DNA of 64,000 bases from Sipunculus nudus (Eukaryota; Annelida; Sipuncula; Golfingiida; Sipunculidae), in NCBI GenBank assembly GCA_026874595.1, contig CM049316.1:10346839-10410838 (forward strand). Direction: 5' to 3'. Numbering within the stretch: the first letter of the stretch is position 1; each line of letters starts with the position of its first letter. Of this stretch, positions 24,501 to 30,940 are shown piece after piece. The notes under the pieces are model-generated. The model was not told the origin of the DNA, ran no database searches, and worked only from the letters and a program-made list of their open reading frames with translations. A program made the translations under genes and the position numbers.

Positions 24501-27253
24501 GAATCAGTTGGTGGTTGTAGTCAAGGTGGTGACATGAAACAGGTGATAGGTTTACAGTCCAGGGGGTCCTCACCTGGCATGAAACGACAGGTGGATTAAC
24601 AGTCCAGGGGGTCCTAACCTGACATTAAACGACAGGTGGATTTACAGTCCAGGGGGTCCTCACCTGGCATGAAACGACAGGTGGATTAACAGTCCAGGGG
24701 GTCCTAACCTGACATTAAACGACAGGTGGATTCACAGTCCAGGGGGTCCTAACTTGACATGAAACAACAGGTGGATTTACAGTCCAGGGGGTCCTAACCT
24801 GATATGAAACAACAGGTGGATTTACAGTCCAGGGAGTCCTAACCTGACATTAAAAGACAGGTGGATTTACAGTCCAGGGAGTCCTAACCTGACATAAAAA
24901 AGACAGGTGGATTTACAGTCCAGGGGGTCCTAACCTGACATTAAACGACAGGTGGATTTACAGTCCAGGGGGTCCTAACTTGACATGAAACAACAGGTGG
25001 ATTTACAGTCCAGGGGGTCCTAACCTGACATGAAACGACAATGTGGAATTACAGTCCAGGGGGTCCTAACCTGACATGACACAACAGGTGGGTTTACCAT
25101 CCTGAATGTCTTCACATTACAAATAATGCAGAAATTTTCCTCATTTTATCAGATGATATTTTAGCCAAGTATTTAGATCCTAATTGACCGAGATTGGTGA
25201 TAATAACCAAAGTTGTATATGCTTATGTTTCTTTGTGTGATGTTTAATCATTACTCCTGTGATATTTGTCCTTTCAGAAGAATTGCCAGTACATGATACT
25301 AGGCAGAGTCTTCAGGATAACCTCACCAGTCCCAGCCATGAGCCAGTGCCTGCAGGTGCTTCAACACAAATGTATGTGGCGCCATCTGTCAGATTTGACC
25401 CAAAGAGAGGCTTAGCACCAACAAACTCACCAGTGAACATTGATGGAATGCCGTTCATGCTTGAACCTGATGTTACCTCAGTATCAGTGGTATCTCATGA
25501 CATTCAGCTGAAAGGCACCCCACCTTCAAGGATAATACCCCCAATGGGGTTGATCATGGAGGGGTCTCGCCCTCCCAGCTCACTCAGGGTACAGACTCCA
25601 GTCCATGTGGAAGCTGTAGTTACGGTACCTGTCACTCATCCAATGGGTCCGCCCACAGAAGCCATTACGAGCATAGCTCCGCTACCTATCAGCCACACCC
25701 CGCCTGTTGTGGAAGAAAGTTCAAATAACAGTGGCACAGTTTACATGGTGACAACCACAAACGTTACTTACACTATCACTCAGAGCTTTGCACCACCCAC
25801 ATTAACTAAACCCCTAGACCCCGTGCTGTATTCAAGTCACCATCAACCTGCTGAAATTCATTCTGCTACCCCTCCCCTCACACACCCGCCGCCCACCACG
25901 CTACCTAACACCACTCTCATCTATGCTTGTTCCACCTCAATGCCAACTCCTAATGTGCCTACCATGGTGCACACACGAAGCTCATGTAAATACGGCTGCA
26001 GCTGTAACTGTCACATGCCAGCCCCGGTTACCATAGGAGCTGTGCAACCGACTCCGAATATCAACACCACAAGTACCCCAGTCAACTTTATGTGGCCTCC
26101 ACCGTCATCAATATACGCTGGATTCCCCACACCACACGTGGGTGTCACTCAGCATACGGGAGGGATAATAGGTCACAATGTGGCATGTGCACAATTTAGT
26201 CAGGCCCTGCCTGGTGTCAACATGGGAAACGGGTTAACACCAGAGCTGGCACACAACACGCAAGCTAATTATCCGATGATGATTGCTGCTGCTGCCCAGG
26301 GTCATCATCATGGACCGCATCCAGGATTCATGCACCCGCTGCCCCTCCCTGGGGGCATGATCCATATGAACGGAGCACCTCATCTGGCCGGGATTTTCTC
26401 TGGGAAACTTGTGAAAAACAAGGAAGCCATGTGTCATAACTGTGGTGGAACAGGACACTGGGCCCAGGAGTGCCAAGAACCCACCATGGACACCATGAAT
26501 CACTCTGGTGAGTGTCTCAGTAACACGGTAAACGTTAAATGTCCAATGATAATCTTAAGTGAGTTCAGTTCATACAAAAATTCTAAATTCTGAAAGAGTT
26601 CTTCCAAAATATGAATGACAGTTGTGAATGTTAGGCTAAAATGTCATGCTTGTCAGCTGACTGTCATGACCCATGGGTCGCTTGTTCTTCTCAGCCATGT
26701 TCAGTACTGATAGTTGGCTATCAGTCTTTTTGCATAATTCTCCACTCTAGCAAAAACTTTATGCGATTACAGTTAAAATACTAGCATATCTATAATTTAT
26801 CAAATCAATTCAATCATTTTGAGTCGGCATACAAAATTCTTATTTGCATGCAACTCAGAATGAACATATTAATAAGAACAATTTTAAAATCTAGTTTTCA
26901 AGTATTGAAAAGTTGTGACAAACAAAATCACTTGTAATGAAGTAAAATTAGCTGTTTTCAGTTCATTCAGAGGTTGATTAACACAAGATTTTCCCAGGAA
27001 ATTCAGATGAGAAATTAACCTGAATACAGTTATTGACATGAACACCTTAATGATGTGGTTTAAATTGAATAAACTACAATTCTAATACTTTCTACATGTA
27101 TCATCAAATTAGAAAATATAAAAAAATATTAACTCACAGACATGAATAATCCCAATGATGCTCTTTTTAAATGCTTGATGAATTCAAACTCCTTGTTTTT
27201 GTATTACAGGGCGTTTTCAGTTGAACTTTAAGCCGACCACAGAGGTGGAATGA
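6394..27253 (+). CDS. ZCCHC14: ZCCHC14-like PX-SAM-CCHC protein (3' part of gene, 11 exons)
   Basis: Coding exons: 6394-6536, 9831-9900, 12479-12527, 13393-13478, 13970-14056, 19226-19325, 22109-22286, 22725-22813, 23856-24082, 25278-26507 and 27210-27253. All introns are GT-AG and every junction phase matches, giving 766 residues plus a partial first codon. Domain order is PX, Ser/Ala/Pro linker, SAM, Pro/Thr-rich disordered region, CCHC knuckle (CHNCGGTGHWAQEC) and a short tail. This order and the tail fit the animal ZCCHC14 family, whose molecular role is poorly known; SAM and CCHC suggest RNA or protein binding, PX suggests membrane or protein contact. The family's N-terminal region is absent, so the gene is cut by the window or its 5' exons lie beyond position 1. 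Neighbour: convergent with NOB1. Oddity: three exon/intron boundaries have been tandemly multiplied. ZCCHC2 is the alternative family member, but SAM favours ZCCHC14. Confidence 0.9.
6500..7697 (+). repeat. Array A: 91-bp repeat of exon end + splice donor + intron start
   Basis: The end of the PX exon (acctatacagagctagccaa through ccaccagcag) and its donor, with about 54 intronic bases, recurs at ~91-bp steps: copies of the exon-derived core near 6604, 6695, 6786, 6879, 6966, 7058, 7152, 7243, 7332, 7424, 7516, 7609 and a decayed one at 7681. Most copies keep CAG|GT or TAG|GT. Copies differ by a few substitutions each. Confidence 0.95.
8060..8590. repeat. Minisatellite, ~33 bp unit, about 13 copies
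   Basis: The unit resembles agctgtcaagttgttgacaa followed by catcatcacagt. It contains a short internal inverted repeat (tgtcaa/ttgaca), so single strands could form serial hairpins. Confidence 0.85.
9077..9507. mobile_element. Short inverted-repeat element (MITE), TA-flanked
   Basis: Ends CTGTGGTTG at left and CAACCACAG at right, both bordered by TA, giving 431 bp. Subterminal cgcgaatat/cgcaatattcg motifs are also inverted. A TA target duplication suggests a Tc1/mariner-type non-autonomous element; this is inference. Confidence 0.6.
9831..9900 (+). CDS. ZCCHC14: ZCCHC14-like exon: PX domain, proline loop
   Basis: Acceptor atgctttcag, donor CAG|gtaggt. It joins in phase 0 to FHQQ and reads LLNVFPKESAAHKQERHIPFFPSG, where the final glycine (or Asp after splicing) is split. 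This is the helix-1 continuation and the Pro-x-x-Pro membrane loop of a PX domain (IPFFP). Confidence 0.88.
9901..12478 (+). other. Intron with TTAA-flanked MITE
   Basis: Apart from the element at 10,510-10,884 and a partial diverged copy of its end at about 10,434-10,500, it is unremarkable AT-rich intron. ORFs at 10,977-11,765 (both strands) have no recognised motif and no family resemblance. Confidence 0.5.
10510..10884. mobile_element. MITE with TTAA target duplication
   Basis: Inverted ends GCCTCGGTCACAA(T/C)CCG are bordered by TTAA at 10,506-10,509 and 10,885-10,888; the body is GC-rich (CCGCA/TGCGG motifs), unlike its AT-rich surroundings. TTAA suggests piggyBac-type mobilisation, but a Harbinger-type TTA/TAA target is a possible alternative. 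Confidence 0.75.
12479..12527 (+). CDS. ZCCHC14: ZCCHC14-like exon: PX domain, helix 2
   Basis: A 49-base exon between tattttcag and the donor AG|gtaaac. It encodes DKGIARELTEQLRKYF, matching the PX helix that carries a conserved Arg/Lys followed by a short linker. Phase +1 in and +2 out, both compatible with the neighbours. A 46-bp intronic tandem array begins ~60 bases past its donor. Confidence 0.85.
12590..13135 (+). repeat. Array E: 46-bp intronic minisatellite close to a donor
   Basis: About 12 copies of a unit reading aaatgtttgtcagtgtgtag then tacaggttagctttagagag. It starts ~60 bases past the donor of the exon at 12,479-12,527. Each unit holds acag|gttag, which looks like a weak donor, but the unit is not exon-derived. 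Confidence 0.9.
13236..13262. repeat. TA microsatellite
   Basis: Short run of alternating t and a after catatacatatacat. Confidence 0.8.
13393..13478 (+). CDS. ZCCHC14: ZCCHC14-like exon: PX domain, C-terminal helices
   Basis: Acceptor gtttacag, donor AAG|gtatgt. It encodes RQLSCCSLPPNILQCDLVMQ followed by CFSPPKIQK. The pattern, a hydrophobic helix ending at Phe-Ser/Leu, is what PX domains use to close the fold. The phase is consistent on both sides. Confidence 0.85.
13970..14056 (+). CDS. ZCCHC14: ZCCHC14-like exon: linker
   Basis: Acceptor cctgctgtag, donor TTAG|gtaaag. It encodes a polar segment (ETTDGESKFQGNSYMINNTS and on to FDGPTMKPL) without a recognised domain. It is supported by split-codon compatibility with both neighbours and by lack of stops only in the spliced frame. 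It is less certain than the domain exons because there is no family motif in it. Confidence 0.75.
14520..15000. repeat. Diverged tandem pair, ~340 bp unit
   Basis: Matching order of ggggtcatgacctttc, gagtg(a/g)ccttgac, aaaatc(g/a)cacaaa, tcataaatatctcaa and agatcttgga in both halves. Confidence 0.75.
15000..16040. repeat. Tandem monomers with GGTGGCGCCACC palindrome, 350-bp period
   Basis: The segment around 15,225-15,510 repeats almost unchanged 350 bases later at 15,575-15,860 (for example aggagtgatttgcccttttg at 15,361 and 15,711). Each monomer has a ggtgg(c/t)gccac/tct core and the sentence-like order gctcatatctccgga ... tggttcaaggtatt. The minus-strand ORFs that start MAPPV are products of this repetition. 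Confidence 0.9.
16080..16905. repeat. Three tandem units of ~300 bp
   Basis: Starts tgtgagcgggatatct near 16,115, 16,411 and 16,719. Each unit runs through gaaaaggattcac, gaagatgtatat(c/t)gacaaaa, gtgaccttgacct and ttagaagcttattt(c/t)tcagga. It is preceded by a GTCC-rich head at 16,070-16,100. Confidence 0.85.
17000..17340. repeat. Diverged monomer of the GGTGGCGCCACC family
   Basis: Shares cctcctccatcttgta-like, aagactggtg(a/g)c(a/g)ccatctgc, gtccatctgtac and gacaggtggcacca blocks with the 15-kb stack. Confidence 0.7.
17838..19153. mobile_element. TA-flanked inverted-repeat element, 1.3 kb
   Basis: Ends CTGTAGATTCAGA at left and TCTGAATCTACAG at right, each with TA outside (17,836-17,837 and 19,154-19,155). 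Subterminal cgtggtttttgtacaaaa-like and ccacgaaa blocks are also inverted. No transposase ORF was recognised in it, so it is non-autonomous or decayed. A related end lies at about 38,140-38,167. Confidence 0.75.
19226..19325 (+). CDS. ZCCHC14: ZCCHC14-like exon: Ser/Ala/Thr-rich linker
   Basis: Acceptor gtgtattttag, donor CG|gtaagt. It encodes a Ser/Thr/Ala/Pro-rich disordered segment ending in HQYNR. Reading through the donor gives CGG then TAA, an immediate stop. The last 15-16 exon bases plus the donor have been copied about 14 times in the next intron. Confidence 0.82.
19309..19793 (+). repeat. Array B (part 1): 53-bp repeat of exon end + donor
   Basis: The exon end ccatcagtacaaccg and its donor gtaagt recur near 19386, 19441, 19479, 19533, 19585, 19639, 19692 and 19744, each followed by tccttccacgttcttatata and aataaagctcagg. 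Several copies keep a strong ctg|gtaagt donor. Confidence 0.93.
19796..21626. mobile_element. Inverted-repeat transposon inserted in array B
   Basis: Ends GGGGTGTTTCAATAA and TTATTGAAACACCCC, bordered by CAGG on both sides (19,792-19,795 and 21,627-21,630), which also restores the interrupted repeat unit. Subterminal regions are dense in acttaagtc/gacttaagt copies on both ends. No protein was recognised in its interior, which carries a nested MITE. Confidence 0.88.
20908..21244. mobile_element. Harbinger-type MITE, copy 1 (nested)
   Basis: About 36-base inverted ends (GGCCAAAATAAAAAAAAGGG then ATGGTTCTCAGGCAC) with TTA outside at 20,905-20,907 and 21,245-21,247. It is 337 bp and lies in opposite orientation to the copy at 58,852-59,196. 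A TTA target and GGC start are typical of PIF/Harbinger elements. Confidence 0.85.
21628..21912 (+). repeat. Array B (part 2), beyond the transposon
   Basis: Continues the 53-bp unit in the same orientation and register, with copies near 21631, 21685, 21739, 21792, 21845 and a decayed one at 21898 where the donor is lost. Confidence 0.93.
22109..22286 (+). CDS. ZCCHC14: ZCCHC14-like exon: SAM domain, first half
   Basis: Acceptor attttgcacag, donor GAG|gtgagc. After a short linker (NSVVMHSPGSGHGVQTPVV...) it encodes NIAQWLKSIRLHKYTDKLTK, the start of a SAM domain: Trp in helix 1, then the Leu-xx-Tyr helix typical of ZCCHC14 and Smaug-like SAMs. It ends on a codon boundary. Confidence 0.92.
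22287..22724 (+). other. Intron between the two SAM exons
   Basis: Plain AT-rich intron with nothing recognised. It is preceded at 22,030-22,065 by a TATC/TA microsatellite in the previous intron. Confidence 0.6.
22725..22813 (+). CDS. ZCCHC14: ZCCHC14-like exon: SAM domain, second half
   Basis: Acceptor tatgtttacag, donor CAG|gtaatg. It encodes LHQLSDEKLTELGLVPGARK and then KLQQQLRIL, completing the SAM fold (Leu-Thr-x-x-Gly-Leu, Gly-Ala-Arg-Lys-Lys, basic last helix). Basic residues here are typical of RNA-binding SAM domains of the Smaug type; RNA binding is inferred, not shown. The final 35 bases and the donor seed the 46-bp array that follows. Confidence 0.92.
22779..23576 (+). repeat. 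Array C: 46-bp repeat of SAM exon end + donor
   Basis: The last 35 exon bases (cgtaaaaagttacaacagca then gcttagaattctcag) plus donor gtaatgtacaca recur 17 times after the real exon, near 22828, 22874, 22919, 22964, 23008, 23050, 23096, 23140, 23186, 23231, 23276, 23321, 23365, 23409, 23453, 23499 and 23545. Nearly all keep CAG|GTAA or AAG|GTAA. Confidence 0.96.
23856..24082 (+). CDS. ZCCHC14: ZCCHC14-like exon: Ser/Pro-rich region
   Basis: Acceptor atttgtaacag, donor AGAG|gtgagt. It encodes 75 residues rich in Ser, Pro and Arg, with low complexity (for example SIDSSPPGSEFGSPPATPPP). It joins SAM to the long downstream exon. Phase is consistent with both neighbours. Confidence 0.88.
24090..24200 (+). 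repeat. Short array, ~18-22 bp unit
   Basis: About five copies of (t/c)acctgaacaggggtcc-like sequence directly after the donor at 24,082. Confidence 0.7.
24540..25095 (+). repeat. Array D: 45-bp intronic minisatellite
   Basis: About 12 copies of a unit reading acaggtggatttacagtcca then gggggtcctaacctgacatg. It is not copied from the preceding exon. Two adjacent pairs are identical at higher order (a ~90-bp super-unit near 24,600-24,730). Confidence 0.92.
25278..26507 (+). CDS. ZCCHC14: ZCCHC14-like exon: Pro/Thr-rich region and CCHC zinc knuckle
   Basis: A single 1230-base exon, the largest open frame in the window. Acceptor gtcctttcag, donor TCTG|gtgagt. It encodes ~410 residues, mostly Pro/Thr/His-rich and probably disordered. 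There is a Cys cluster (CKYGCSCNCH) near 25,985-26,015 and a zinc knuckle CHNCGGTGHWAQEC (C-x2-C-x4-H-x4-C) near 26,430-26,475. Cys clusters ahead of the knuckle are also seen in vertebrate members. The frame runs on into the intron for another 28 codons, so the donor choice rests on the next exon's family-like tail. Confidence 0.93.
26508..27209 (+). other. Last intron of the ZCCHC14-like gene
   Basis: AT-rich, with the dispersed gacccatgggtc motif at about 26,668. Nothing else recognised. Confidence 0.6.
27210..27253 (+). CDS. ZCCHC14: ZCCHC14-like terminal coding exon
   Basis: Acceptor tgtattacag; 14 codons including TGA at 27251-27253. It encodes GRFQLNFKPTTEVE, which resembles the short Gly-x-Phe-x-Leu tail that follows the zinc knuckle in vertebrate family members. 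The 3' UTR follows directly. Confidence 0.85.
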
Positions 27254-27364
27254 CCCCGGTGAGGTGGGACAGCCCTAGGAATAAACATGGCAGCTGTTAT
27301 GAGACGGCTCTATATCACGAGACCTGCATTATATTTTCCATGCAAACTGTATCACACAGCTTCT

Positions 27365-27545
27365 GGCATTGCTCAACTTGACATCTTCTGTCAGTTTGAT
27401 GTCATCTGTCAATTCAACGTCACTTGTCAGGTTGACATCATCTGTCAATTTGTTGTCATCTATCAACATGACGTCATCTGTCAATTTGACGCAAATGGTC
27501 AATTTTATGTGATCAGTCAATTTGACGTCATCTGTCAGTAGGATG
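27365..27545 (+). repeat. 3' UTR array of ~18-bp units
   Basis: About ten copies related to gtcatctgtcaatttgac, alternating gtcaa and ttgac so the RNA could pair between units. Two units hold TGACGTCA-like tgacgtcat. It lies ~110 bases after the ZCCHC14-like stop. Confidence 0.85.
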
Positions 27546-29719
27546 TCAACTGTTTAATGATTTTCCTCTATTTTCTTAACACGTGAATGGTTTCCTTGAG
27601 ATGCTGACATACATGTTACTTCCTTTTTACCAATGTGATGGCGATTCATTTACGGATCCACAGGGCGTTTCAATGATTTTATCAACTGCGTCATATTTTC
27701 CTACACTGTTGGTCACACTGCACTTGGGAGGAGTTAAAGAATGAACTGCCACAGTTTTATCACATCTGCTTTAGCCAGTTTTAAATCAACTGTTCTGTTT
27801 ACTGGAGTATATATATACATCACATTTTATTTCAACTGGAATACGTCAAGAAATGGATTAGCTAATCTCATTTTCAAACAGGAGTGCGCATATATACTCA
27901 CTAATGCTTGAAAATTTGAATTTAGCCCTTCATGTCTGCTCCATCACCTGATGAGAGGAACTAGTACAATTTCCCATTGATTCACAGGATTACTAGCTCA
28001 GCAGGATCATTTGACATTGGTGTGAGTGAATACAGTGTTATTATATGATTATTTTGTTCTTTTTCACCTGACAAAAGTTGGGAATCATCGCCAACTTGCT
28101 GTTCTGCAGTTTTCAGTGTATTTCAGTGGCATGGTCTTGCATTATTTACGCCAGTTTGTCAGCGAAAATTTATTTACACAAACATGGATTTGCAACCTTA
28201 TGATTTCATGTATATTGTCGTTATTCTTTCAATTTTCATGGATAAACGCCTGCCTGGTATTGACTGATATCAGAACTATGTATTACTGTGTTTCCTTCCA
28301 AACAGGAAACAATGCTCTTGAACCACAGTAGAATTCATGTAAATGTTCAGTTAGTATTGGTGAAATTGAAACCATATCTTGACACAGTTTTTAAGTTTTT
28401 GTAGTATCATGGTCCAATTGTAGTATGGCATTAGGGAAGTTTAAGATATTTAATGCTTTTTTCAACAAGTTTCAGTGATGTTTATACACTGTTCTATTTG
28501 ATGTACCAGTTGTGAATACCACTCAAGTGTAAGAAATTTGTTTTTAGTAATGTTTTGCATTATGAAGACCCTATTTACAAGCAGTGAATATATATATTTA
28601 TATATATACATTAGCATGCAAGGAAAAGTCTTATGTCCAGTACAAGCATATATTATATGTTTGGCTCTGTTTTAAAATATATATATATATACATACATAC
28701 ACGGTTATAGCCACACTTGTTGGGGCCGGTCAGGGGTAGCCAGCACAAAGCTAACATTTACAACCCACCGACTAGCACAAAAGACCTTAAAGATCTTCAT
28801 AAAACTAGCTACCAGCAATAAAACCTTTGGTTATTAATTAACCTAAAATGCATTAACTTTGTACCTCATGTATGTTTAGAATAATGAACCAATTGAGACC
28901 CAAATATTCATTAAAAAGTAGTTATAACACAAAGAGCAATGCAAAGATAAAGCTGACATAATCCAAAACTGAGTGGGTGCACCTGGTTTAAATACCTGAC
29001 ATCATAATTTATGCGTGACGCAATTGGGAATACCCTGGAATCCCCAATGTAATTGGCTAATTGCGGAGTTAAAGTCTCATTGCTTTGAAAAATGTCTGTA
29101 AATTTAGCCAGCACTCAAATTTGTCTAGCTTAAACCCTGTATATATACATATATATATATGTGTGTAATTTATTTGTGTATATATAATATATATGCAAAT
29201 GAAACACAGATGGCTCAGCAGATAACCCAGAACTAATCAGCAGTTGACATGATCATGTATCCTGCAATAGAAGAAATACAAACCAGGGGAGAACAAATAC
29301 AAGCATCATGTGACCGTGGGTGATCATGTGACACACAACCATACCTGTCCATCAGTTGTTCAAAACCAGTACACTTCATCCACAGATCTCAGTCATGGTT
29401 AGATGCAATCAGTCCTAAACAGAAGTATGTTTCTTACCTTGAAAGTATTACTGTAACAAATTTCACACAGACTTAATCATAGCACTGTGATGTCAGTGTA
29501 AATAAGTTTAAACATATGAATATCTGTACGTGGTTGAGATGTGTTTGTTTGTGTGTGTGTAGAGCTTGTCTGATATAGACTATTCTCAGTGTTAATACAC
29601 TTTCTTTCAATGATAATAAAATTCTTTGAGACTGAAAATTATGCCTGCAATTGAAAGATGTCTGCATAAGTGTAGTGGCCATAAATAAAGTTTTACTGTA
29701 CTACTGTATGTTCACTCAT

Positions 29720-29727
29720 ACATACAT

Positions 29728-29792
<65 letters not shown>
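29720..29792. repeat. CA/TA microsatellite
   Basis: Catacatac and cacaca followed by a long run of alternating t and a. Confidence 0.9.
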
Positions 29793-29871
29793 TTATTTTT
29801 ATAGATACATCATAAACGGTTTTGCAGTAGATGAAAATGCTTAGTCACCATTTTGCATTTGTATTAAAACA

Positions 29872-30940
29872 TTTTAGCAAAAAGAGTGAAATGTGAATGT
29901 AGATATATACAGGAGTTGAGTTTGTGATGTTTTGACACAATGATCCACATTTTATGTGAAACTACAGGTGTTGTCAAAGTCACAGTCACTACTGGCCTCA
30001 GAAGAGTCTGCACATGCACAAATTAAGTATTGTAGATACTTGCAATATTTAGTAATCTGTAGATACCTCAGTGTGTTATATACCAGTCAGCGTTCATAGA
30101 TACTCCTGTTGTTTCATAAAGCAATGTCTATACATGAGATGATCACCCCCACCCCATTATCACATGCAAGACCCCTTTCAGTAGATAACCAAGTTGTTTC
30201 AGGGGTATTAACTGTTTACTTATTTACCAGTATTTATTTTGTAGATACAAACCCATTGGTAGATACCAGTTACAATTAGGTCAACACTGAACCTTTCACT
30301 TGCCTTCAAGCATTTACTGCTGTGTGTAGCAAACAGGCTGACAGTGACAGTTAATCACATTAAAAACCATGTATTATATATATTTTTATATATATATGTC
30401 TGTAAAGCTGTAGTAACACTGGTTTGAAATAGACATCCCATTGGCTTGAAACATTTTATGATTTCATGTAATACAGATATTATATATTAACAGACTTGTA
30501 ATTCTAAACCTTAAGATATGCGTTCATTCATTTAGGAATCTTGAATTTTTCAGACTTTATTCATTTCAGTCTTTTCAACAGAGCTGTGATTAAAATATTG
30601 GGTGTCTTACATAACGTGCCATAGCCACATGTCTGGTCAGATAGTCAATAGCTAGTACTTGTTTCACCTAAGTATGTGTACCTCATGAATATTCATTATA
30701 ATCAGCTGTAGTTCATTTGCCATTGAAGCATATAGGTAATGTATGAAAGGGTAATGAAGTTTTATCAAGGATTGGGCATTAATGTAACATTTAGTGAAAA
30801 CAGCAAAATATGAATGTAGACCTTTCCATATATAGAGGTTAAATTTTGTGATGTTGTGACACCATAGTCCACACTATCTGTGAAGCTGTAGTTGTTATCA
30901 GTCACTGTAACCACTGGCCTTTGCATGTGAAGAGGGCAAT
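29872..30940. repeat. Diverged duplicated segment
   Basis: About 29,872-30,000 and 30,785-30,930 share order: aatgtagat/c, gag(t/g)tt(g/a)a, tttgtgatgtt.tgacac, tccacac/t, gtgaa(a/g)ct, cagtcactg/a and ccactggcct. It lies in the interval between the genes. Confidence 0.6.

Noticed and set aside
26234-26503. 89-codon minus-strand ORF
   Set aside because: Shadow of the large CCHC exon.
27471-27478. TGACGTCA-like CRE sites as promoter elements
   Set aside because: They are generated by the 18-bp 3' UTR array and sit downstream of a stop codon.
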